In this document: piece by piece, positions 54,111 through 64,000 of the stretch
Position numbering within the stretch: position 1 is the stretch's first letter
Layout: the number at the start of each line of letters is the position of its first letter
Assembly (NCBI GenBank): GCA_024362935.1
Contig: JANCRA010000168.1
Location: forward strand, 434,001-498,000
Reading direction: 5' to 3'
Source: Setophaga petechia
Taxonomy: Eukaryota > Chordata > Aves > Passeriformes > Parulidae
DNA: 64,000 bases
Made by a program: the position numbers and the translations under genes
The notes under the pieces: model-generated
The model's database searches: none
What the model saw: only the letters and a program-made list of their open reading frames with translations
What the model was told of the DNA's origin: nothing

Positions 54111-55156
54111 CTCAGGATCTTCACCACTGCTGAATACACACTTCAAAATGACCTGTAGTAGGAACAGATGCTGTCAGAAAACTGCCTGGGCTGCTGAATC
54201 CCACAGAACAAGTTAACCCAAACAGAGATGATTTCCCGTTTCACAACATCCTTCAAGGAGACACATTTAATTCACACAGCCAGAAAGGGATCAGGACAAT
54301 ATTCTTGGCTGTGCCTACACTTTGGCCTGTTTAGCCAGTAAATGAATACAAACATGATCAAGAAAATGCAAATTGTTCTTTAACACTCAATGCTCCGGTT
54401 CTACCAAACACATAAAACAGTTTCTGAAATTGTCTCCTTCAGGTACTTTTTTTTTTTTTTTCAATCAGTTACATGCACTAGTTCTCATTCACTTGCAGGA
54501 AACAGTTGCCCAGAAAAGCTTCCCCAAAATCCCCCTGAGCTGTGGCAGTTCTATTGTGAAAGAGCACAGCAGCACCTCTAGGGTTCAGGAGCAGACACTC
54601 ACTGCTTTAGAGTTTGCACTTCCTTTCCAAGGGAATAACTATTTTAGCACTCAGTAAAAGGTCAAGTTAGACAGTCAAATCCCTTCATGACAAAACTTAG
54701 AAAGAAAGAAGCTTTCCCTGAATTCTGGGAACAACTGCAGAGTTTTTAGAAGGCATTCCCTTAAGGTCTGCCAGTCTACATTTTCAAAGGTGTCTTGCTT
54801 GTCCCAGCAAACTGAGGAAATGACAGACTCTGCTGCCGCAGACTCTCCCGTGGAGGGAACAGAACCCCTGCATCTTACCCTGCAAATGCTGCCCCTGTGG
54901 CTACAGACACCCCCTTTTAGCTGAACGCCTTGACAGGAGCTTTACCAAACCAGCGGCATCCTAATGCTCTTTCTGTTTCAAAATCAGAAACTCAGTCACC
55001 AAGAAAGAGCAGGAAGACACACAAAAGCCAGGTTAGGATAGACCCTAACCTAAGCAGAAGGGAAACCTCTACTTACGGTAGAAGTGTGTCATGTAGTAGG
55101 CAGAAAAAGTAATGCCCATAGGCAGCAAAAGCTGCCGTGGCCAGATGGCGAAACAT
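54111..55156 (-). pseudogene. Mirror copy of the two-exon open frame, broken
   Basis: Exon 1 (55,156-55,077) is 80 nt instead of 79 because of an extra G (TATGGGCATTAC), which shifts the frame after 13 residues. Exon 2 (54,152-54,111) has an extra T, and its donor reads TTGAGT instead of GTGAGT. Three separate lesions against none in the left arm make this the decayed copy. Confidence 0.55.
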
Positions 55157-55624
55157 GGTAGCAGTGCTGTGGGAGTTCACCACAACACGAGAAAACACAG
55201 AGCTCTTGTCAGTGGGCAGCTCCCTGCTGACAAAGGCGCCAACCAGGAAAGTTCTCCTCAACTGAGCAAGGCCTAGGGCTGCTCTGACACTCAGGCCTTC
55301 CGTGCACCAAGGCAACCTTCTGATGTCACTGTGACCAGGTGGCAACCATGCCCTGACATCACAAAGCAAACACTCCATGTTGGTCTGGGAATTTATGCAA
55401 AGCAATAACCAACCTTCCCTACAGCAAACACAAAATGGCCTTGAAGTTCTTCTCTGACACAAAGCAGCACAAATTCCCTTCATGGGCCAAACCCTGTTGT
55501 TCAGGGGATCCAAGAGGAACTCCAAGAGTGCCCCAAGCACCTACAGCCTGTACCCCAACTGAGCACTCAGATGGGACCCAAGCAAAGGAAATCAGACCAA
55601 GAAGATTGCCCGCAGCATTGCACA

Positions 55625-56052
55625 TGTGAGAAACTACCCTTCCTTTAACTTTTTAGAGGTTTATTAAACCTTAAGAAAGGACTGATTAAGGAAAAATTGC
55701 AGCATTGGGAGTCTCCATGAGTAGCAGAAATGTGTTCATCTACAAAAAGGATGCTCTGCCTTTTATACCATTAGCCCCTGCAAAAGTTTTGTCAGTCAAC
55801 TCTTTCTCTGCTGTCCATTGGTGCAGATTACTTTCTTGCAACTTGACTGGAGGTCAGGTGTTGTTACACCCTGCCTGCTGGTCCCAAACCAGCCCTCCCC
55901 AAATGCCCTGACTCCCGAGGCTGTTACAAGGGTGATGGGAAAGAAGACTATTGGAGGATATATTACAATATCATCACTACACATTTGAACATCCACATAA
56001 CATCTACTGCTTAATTGTCAGAGCCAACCATTGCATTACTCATCTAGAACAC
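55625..56052 (-). mobile_element. LTR with TATA box (right-arm copy)
   Basis: Reverse complement of 32,987-33,414 and 25,211-25,638. TTTTATACC near 55,764 is the minus-strand TATA box and GGTTTATTAAA near 55,660 the AATAAA signal. Confidence 0.55.
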
Positions 56053-56741
56053 ACAGAACCAGGAGAGAAGCCACTGTTGGCATCACAGCTGAAATGCTTC
56101 CTAACAAATCTCCCCACATATTTGCACCTTTATTGGACATGCCCAGGGCTCCAGTGCCTGTACATCTCTGCCTTTCTTCCCCTTTGGCAGTAGTCAAACT
56201 GGCAACTTGTGGGGAAACCAAGGGCTTTGTGGGGGCTGCATTTCTCTGCACACACCCAGGCCACTCATGGCACAGAGCTTTGGTGCCTAAAAGGATAAAC
56301 CAGCTGGGAAAAGTTTCATTTTGACCTTTCTTACCTGCTAACAGAAGTTGCCAAAAGGAAAGTTACCAAGCAGGGCCCGATCCCTGCTGCCATCTCAGGG
56401 TTAGAAAGGAGGCATTACTTTCTTTCAGTGCTGGGTGCATAGGGAATCACTTCCCTAAGCCCTGCATGCCCAGCAATCTCACTTACCAGTTTGTATCTAT
56501 GGAACTAAGACATATTCAATACTTTGCTGAAACTCCCAGGCTAAACATTACCCCAAATTTATTGACATATTTCAGTCACTTCTCAGATGTTATTGACATC
56601 AGAGTAGGGGTGTCCTGTAGGTCCCTGGTGGTTGTTGCCACAGGTTCAGGAGGAGATCCATGCACAAAAGATCCTAAGAAACAACTGGGCTTGCAAAAGA
56701 AATTTATTCCATTAGTTGCAGTAGCAAATAATATATACCAA

Positions 56742-57134
56742 TGTCGCAGACATCCTTTGTGAAAAATCCTTTCTGTAGGACTTTTCCTGCTAGAGATGAG
56801 ATGCTCAGTAACAAATGTAAACAATTATTATCTGCTGCTGTGGAATGCAACAGGTCCACCTGTGACTGGTCCCCTGTAGATGTTTGGATCTACTGACCAC
56901 TCACGGTGGAGCTGCTATCGCTTTCTGCCGAGACAGACAGACCTTTGTTATTCATTCTTTCTATCTCTTTCTTAGCTTAGCCAGCTTCAGAAGAAGCCTC
57001 TTTCTTTTCTATCTCTATGTAGTATAGTTATAATGTTATATATATATAATAATATAATAAATCAAGCCTTCTGATCATGGAATCAAGATCCTGACTCTTC
57101 CATCCTCTGAAGACCCCTGTGACCACCATCAACA
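56742..57134 (+). mobile_element. Solo LTR inserted only in the right arm
   Basis: TGTCGCAGACATCC...CACCATCAACA, 393 bp, flanked by a 6-bp target duplication with one mismatch (TACCAA 56,736-56,741 / TAGCAA 57,135-57,140). Both left-arm copies (about 24,520 and 32,295) show the empty site. A TA-rich microsatellite (57,033-57,060) precedes its AATAAATC signal. It resembles songbird class II (ERVK) LTRs. Confidence 0.8.
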
Positions 57135-57730
57135 TAGCAACCCTTGGATTCCCAAAAATCCACTGAGCAGGAGAAGGAGATGGAGCGTGGTGCTCGGCAG
57201 CAGGGGCAGGTAGGCAGTGCACTTCCAGGACATCCCCTGGATCAAAACACTGTGCATCTCATCTTTCTCACCTTTCCAGCTCAGAACCAGGCCTTGTATC
57301 TCCTGCTCAGGGGTGGAATTTCCCAGTTACAGCATTGGCTCACACATGGCTGGCTGTGAGATGATGGCTCAGGATGACTCCATGACTCCCTGCCACCAAG
57401 GGCTCCATTATGCATTGTTCCCCTTTCCAAGCTTGACTGCCCACCAATTGACCAATACATTGTTTATCTTTCAAGGGTCAAGGTCCCACCTGTTAAACAA
57501 GATACTTTTCTTCATTGTCTTGTCAACCTGCTCAAACATAGATCAAATATGGCAGGGCCTGGGACACAACTCTGGTTCCTGACACAGTTGTTTGGGACAT
57601 AATCCCATTCCTCAAACTCTCCTTTGGTGGTCAAGAGCCTCCTAAAATCACTTTCTTCTCTTTGAATGATTCCAGCTACCTTCTTGGCAGGACCACTCTC
57701 CTTATTCTCAAGGCCAAGACAGCCACTTGC

Positions 57731-58406
57731 ACACAGTAAGCACTTATCCTGGGTTGGCTCTATGATGCTTTTATCCCAAATCGTCTTGTTCTGTTTATGC
57801 TGAATTATAAGTTTTGCACCTTTAAGACTTATTGCAGAGTGATGGGGGGAGAGAAGTGCACAGTTTTTTTGGTTTTTTTTTTCCTCCAGACACTGCTTTC
57901 ACTCTCCCAGATTCCTCCTCATGGACTGTTGTTGTCTATGGACAGACAGCAGGACAGAGCTCTTCTTTTGCTTTTTAGTTAGTGTTAGCTGGCTGAGGCA
58001 AAGAAGTTCCCTGGATTGTGGTTTTTTTCCTTTTCTTTGGACCTCTTGAAACCTGCTCTGGACTGCACACCCAGGGGAGCACCGGCAGCTCACATTTCTG
58101 GCCCACTGGGCCGGGCCTGGCCTGCGACAATTCCAACACCGGAGGGACTGATCAGAGACTGAGTGAGCTGAGCCACAACCCGGGGGCGGGGTTTTTTTCT
58201 CAGTTTGTCATCTCTTTTAGAGTGGCAAGGGGTCTCATTGTTTGATATTGTTTTGGTTTTATTGTTTAATAAACAGTTTTTGTTCCACCTTTCTCCAAGG
58301 AGGTATTTTTTCCTCCCGGACCAGTTGGGGGGAGGGGCTGATTGGATCTGCTTTTCCCACTGGAGCTCCTTTGGGGGATTCTTCCCCAAATTTACCCTAA
58401 ACCTAA
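57731..58406 (+). mobile_element. LTR, TGTCCAGGTTTAGAG family (right arm)
   Basis: Reverse complement of 23,257-23,932, with TTTAATAAACAG near 58,265 on the plus strand. Confidence 0.55.
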
Positions 58407-58815
58407 ACAATTATATACCAAGAAAAAACTTTTGAAAGTTTTAACTCGATGACTGAATATACTTGTGATAAAAAATATCTAAAAAAACTAACATACAATC
58501 TAACACACCTTAGTAAAACAATTCATATTACAAATGCACTAAACACAAAACCAAACGCCACTATAATTTCTCAGACATTTTAACCAAACAATTAAACTTT
58601 AATAACATCCTTAAGTACTCTAAAACAATTAAAATTATTTTTGAAAGATTTATTGGGTGTGTGTAGTTTTCTTTGGATACTGGTTTTTTAATTGTTAGAG
58701 GCTAGAGGATTTAAAAAATGGGACTTTTACAGGAATTGAATCAGCTGAGAAGGCAGCACTCTGCAAACAGAACTGACTGAAAAGGAATGGGACAGAAATC
58801 AGTAACTCCGAAAGT

Positions 58816-58821
58816 TTTATT
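58816..58821 (-). terminator. Polyadenylation signal of ZNF3
   Basis: AATAAA on the minus strand in the same GATAGCAAATAAAACTTTC-like context as ZNF2, about 460 bp past the ZNF3 stop. Confidence 0.55.
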
Positions 58822-59279
58822 TGCTATCAAACACATCCCACACACCCAGCCCCACACAATCCCCATCCCATTGCTCCAAATTGGGATCCCACTTCTCCCA
58901 ATTTCCTTCAAACCCCATCTCACTCTGGTGGCTGTGGAATGGAGTGAGTTTGGCCTGGGATGGAGTTTTCTTGAGGTGGGAACAAGCAATCTGAGAGGGG
59001 TTTGAGCCTTTATGGGTTAAAATTCATTTGTTTTCAGTGGGATTTGAGTGGTTTTGAAGTGACAGATAAATCCCTCTTGACTTCTGGAGTGCAAAGAGAT
59101 GGAGAAGTGAAAAAAATTAAGGCCAAACAAAAAGGAGAAGCAGCCAGGTGTGTTCCCAACATGGATCACAGGGAATGTGAGTGACCAGGGCTGTGCCTAA
59201 AGTGCCTCCTCCAGGGGGGAATGGAGCTGGAGCAGCGCACGAAGTTCTTCCCGCACTCGGGGCACTCGCAGGGCTTCCC

Positions 59280-60813
<1,534 letters not shown>

Positions 60814-60845
60814 CTGATTTGGGGAAAACAAGGGATGAGCATGTT

Positions 60846-61510
60846 TGTAGGAGCGTCGGGGGGTAGGATGGTCAGGACAGACGGAGACAAGAGATCTCTG
60901 CAGCCAGGTCGTGGAACTTGCGGTTTATTGCAAAGGGCCTGGGTGCAGGGCCCTGCTGGGAGCTGCCAGGCACAGTTTGGAGCAGGCCCGAGAGAACAGA
61001 GGGGTAGAGAGGATGAGAGAGTAGGAGCATAAGGGAGTAAAAAAGCTAAGAGTGTAAAAAGGGTAAGAGAGCAAAAGGATAAGAGAGTAAAAGCGTAAGA
61101 GAGTGAGGTTCCCGTTACAATACAATAAATCTTCTGTGTTGAATATTCTATTTCTCACTAACCAGTCTAGTACCAGACACAAATCCTATAGCATTTACAT
61201 ACAGCCTGTAAGGATCACTACATCACCATACTGTGTTACATTTAAACCCTAAAAACTCCTGTTTGGACCCCTTCAGCTCAGCTGGTAGGGTCTGCTCTGA
61301 CCCTTAGACCTGTCTGCAAGCAGAGGGAATTGTTTCATCAGAAGGGGATTCCCTTCAGTCGGGCCACACCATTGTTTTCCAGTTGTTCAGTAACTAAGGT
61401 ATCTAAAAGTTTGATTTGATCTCAATCTTGCTCATAGTTTCTATATTCCCAAAATCTTTTGCCAGACAATCATATTTTTGAGGCTTTCCTGCTGCATCTT
61501 CCCTTAGACA
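60846..61510 (-). mobile_element. Solo LTR in the ZNF3 upstream intron region
   Basis: Minus strand TGTCTAAGGGAAGATG...GACGCTCCTACA, 665 bp, with AATAAACCGCAAG. Flanked by TGTT and CGTT, a 4-bp duplication with one transition; ZNF1 has the uninterrupted site (GAGCACGTTGAG at about 3,855). Confidence 0.75.
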
Positions 61511-62075
61511 CGTTGAGTTTGAAGGTCCCTCTGACCAAATCCATCTCTACAAGTCACTGGCCACCTCAGCTCTAGAAAAACCACCCAAACACCAAGATTC
61601 AGCCCTGAAAAAGGCTCTCAGGAGTTCCCTGTCCCTGGTCCCTCCCCTTTGGTACTTGGGGGTTCCTCTCTGTCCCAGCTGCTGGGGTCACGCTTGGATT
61701 AGGGGTCCCCCTTCTCCTCGGTGCCCGCCCTGCCCAGGCTGCTGGCAGTCCCAGCAATGCCAAAAGCTCCCCCTTCTTGGCTCTCCCCATTTCGGGATGC
61801 TGGGGCCGTTTGGGGTCCTGGGCTCCCTTCTCCCCTCATTCTCTGCTCTGGGCTGCAGCGGCTCCAAGGAGTCCCCCCTGCCCCTCTCCAGGCTCTTGAG
61901 GCTCCCACCAATGGTGGCGCTCCCTCCTCTCTGGGCTCCCCACTTTGGGCTCCTGGGGGACACAGGGCTCTGCTCCTCCAGGCTGCCTCTGCCAGCAGCC
62001 GCCACCACCACCCCCTGATGTCCCCCCGAGGGGCCTTTTCCGCTCAGCCTTGGACTTCTTCATTCTCCAAACATC
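61511..62075 (-). other. Conserved block upstream of ZNF3
   Basis: Near-identical to 3,880-4,398 upstream of ZNF1, so probably 5' exon/intron sequence of the same gene unit. Its frames are not conserved. Confidence 0.4.
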
Positions 62076-63885
62076 CCCACAAAAAATCCCCCCAAATCCC
62101 CTCCAAATCCCCCCAGATTCACCGGGGCCGTCCTGGATCAGGGGGCACTGGCCGGTGGAACAGGAGTCATTTCAGGGGGCCCTCGGAGCTTTTTGGGAGG
62201 GGGCACCATGGGAGACCCCCAAAAACCGGGGGTGGGAGAGGAACCCCTGCTGTGCCCCCTCCCCCGAAACCCCCAGACCCCGGTTCAGGGTGGGCCTGGG
62301 ACCCCTCAGGACCCCCAAATCTCCCCCGGGACCCCTCCAGGAACGCCAAACCCCCCAGAGTTCCCCCAGGTTTGGCCCAGAACCACCCTGGACCCTAAAA
62401 ACCTCTCCAGGACTCTCAGACCTCCCCCACTTCTCCCCAAAGTTCACCCCAGACCCACCTGAGACCCCCCCTGAAATCCATCAGACTGACTCAAATCCCC
62501 CTCAGACCCGTCAATCCCCCCCCAAACCCTATGAAATCCCCTCAGACTTCACCAAATTCCCCAAACCCACCTCAGAACCCCCCAGATCCACTCACAACTC
62601 CACAGTTTCTCTCACAATCCCCCAAAATCCCCTCAGACCCTCCCAATTCCCCTTAGATCCCCACTAAATCCACCTGAGAACACTCCAGATCCTCTCAAGC
62701 TTCCCCCAAGGCTCCCTAGAGCCCCCTCAGACCCACCAAAGCCCCCTCAGACCCCCTCATTCCCCCCAAACCCACCGCACACCCCCGTGTTTCCCATCTA
62801 TGCCCCCAAAAATCCCCAATTTCCTTTCAGACCCGCTCCAAACCGCCCCCCAGTTTTTCTCCCGGCTCCATCTCAGCTCCTCCTCAGCCGCTCTCCCTTC
62901 ACAACCTCCCACCTCCGGCGCGTGCGCGGGCTCCCAGTCAATAGCGGTGTGCCCCGCCCTGAACCAACCAATCACGACGTGGCTTCCCTCACCAACGCCC
63001 GCCTCCCCCACGCTGCCCCAGCCAATCAGAGGCGAGCCAGAAGTGGCGCCCCCTTCCCCGCCGCCGCCAGGACCCGCCGGGCTCAGGACAGGAGCGGGAG
63101 GGGCCTGAGAGGGGATCGGGGGGAGCAGGGGAGGGTCCGGGGGGGTCTGGGGGAGCTTTGGGGAGGGTCCGGGGGTTTGGGAGGATCTGGAGGGTCTGGA
63201 GAGGGGTCCTGGGGCATTGTGGGGGGGACCTGGGGGATGCAGATTGGTAGTAAGAGGGGTCTCGGGGGGGAGGTCGTGGGAGGGCCTGGGGGGGTTTTGG
63301 GGAGGGGTCGTAGGAAGGTCTTGAGAGGGTCTGGGGGTGTTGGGGTGGTCCTGGGGGAGTTTGGGGAGGGCTCTGGGGGGTCCTGAGGGTGTCCTGGGAG
63401 GGTTTTGGAGGTTTTGGGAGGGGCTTTGGGGGGTCTGGAAGGGTTTGGGGAGGGGGTCTGGGGGAGTTTGGGGGTTTTGGGGAGAGGTACTGGTGGGATC
63501 TGGGGGGGTGTGGAGGCTGGGGGAGCCTGAGTGGAGTTTGGAGAGGGGTCTGGAAGGTCCTGGCAGGGTCCTGGGTGGGGTCTTGGGAAGGGTCTGGGGG
63601 AGTCTCAGGGGACATCCTGGGCTGGGCCCGACTGGGGTCTGGGGGCTCTCTGGAGGGTCCTGGGGGAGATTTGGGGGTTCCGGGGTGTCCCAAGCCCACC
63701 CTGAACCGGGGTCTGGGGGTTTCCGGGGGAGGGGGCACAGCAGGGGTTCCTCCCCTCCCCCCTCATTTTTAGGGGGTCTCCCATGGTGCCCCCTCCCCAA
63801 AAAGCTCCAAGGGCCCCCTGAAGTGGCTCCTGTTCCACCAGGCGGTGCCCCCTGATCCAGGACGGCCCCACTGAGTCTGGGGGCG
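62076..63885. repeat. Inverted repeat flanking a CCAAT promoter (locus B)
   Basis: 62,115-62,400 returns reverse-complemented at about 63,590-63,880, with C-rich (62.4-62.85 kb) and G-rich (63.11-63.6 kb) arrays between. Direct counterpart of locus A. Here it directly adjoins the ZNF3 upstream block, without the CTGGGA array. Confidence 0.75.
62930..63040. promoter_or_regulatory. CCAAT-box cluster (locus B)
   Basis: CCAAT at 62,968-62,972 and 63,022-63,026 (AGCCAATCAG), plus a decayed box (GTCAATAG) where locus A has GCCAATAG. CpG-rich core with the same spacing as locus A. Confidence 0.5.
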
Positions 63886-64000
63886 TTTGGAGGGATTTTG
63901 GGGCCTTTTTCGGGGATTTTGGGAGGGTTTTTTGGGATTTGGAGGTCGCTTTTTTGAGCCTTTGCAGATTTTGTTTTTTAGGAGGGAGGTTTTGGGTTTT
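63886..64000 (+). repeat. G/T-rich array at the window edge
   Basis: GGGATTTTGGGG-type sequence corresponding to 7.79-8.29 kb; runs off the window. Confidence 0.65.

Noticed and set aside
60846..61510. Plus-strand LTR orientation from AATAAA near 61,122
   Set aside because: The minus-strand reading gives a better LTR: TGTCTAAG start, AATAAACCGC about 75 bp from the ...CTCCTACA end.
62757..63855. 347-codon proline-rich minus-strand frame and related frames at 7.2-7.9 kb
   Set aside because: Translation of G-rich/C-rich arrays flanking the CCAAT core; composition only, no domain.

Overview
The window looks like a repeat-dense segment of a bird genome, most likely a songbird. It combines an avian-type C2H2 zinc-finger family, a CR1 LINE fragment, many endogenous retroviruses (ERVs) with avian-style LTRs, and GC-rich minisatellites. 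The ERV density and the long inverted duplication would suit a W chromosome or another heterochromatic/ampliconic block. The sequence alone does not settle the chromosome.

Layout. 0-2.5 kb: ends of three LTR elements. 2.5-8.9 kb: zinc-finger copy ZNF1 (- strand, frameshifted), a CTGGGA minisatellite, then a palindromic GC-rich block centred on a CCAAT-box promoter. 9-12.9 kb: GC-rich duplicated blocks and minisatellites. 12.9-17.4 kb: ERV4 (- strand, degraded env and pol). 17.4-21.5 kb: CpG-rich promoter-like blocks and a long TCCCAGT minisatellite. 21.5-22.9 kb: ZNF2 (+ strand, seven fingers, the only open copy, but missing its upstream exon). 23-45 kb: LTRs, a tandem-duplicated 1.5-kb unit and nested ERVs. 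ERV2 (betaretrovirus-like pol, gamma-type env) sits inside the pol of ERV1. One ERV2 copy is joined to a gammaretrovirus-like gag-pro-RT block (ERV3). 45.2-51.9 kb: a near-complete + strand ERV1 provirus (LTR-gag-dUTPase-pro-pol-LTR, no env). 51.9-60.8 kb: an inverted copy of the left-hand sequence, ending in ZNF3 (- strand pseudogene). 60.8-64 kb: a solo LTR and a second copy of the CCAAT palindrome.

The organising structure is a large interrupted inverted repeat. 49.66-57.5 kb mirrors 39.37-31.9 kb, and 55.6-60.8 kb mirrors 25.7-21.5 kb. The hinge lies inside ERV1 pol. The + strand ERV1 looks chimeric, which suggests that recombination between inverted ERV1 copies made the palindrome. One arm keeps an intact two-exon open reading frame (33.88-34.93 kb) downstream of an LTR with a TATA box; its mirror copy is broken.

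Most retroviral genes are visibly disabled. I found no tRNA, rRNA or CRISPR, and nothing bacterial. The best candidate for something new is the ERV-hinged palindrome with its conversion tract and recombinant proviruses, not a new protein system. Coordinates of LTR edges and repeat blocks come from reading by eye and are approximate unless a terminal motif is given.
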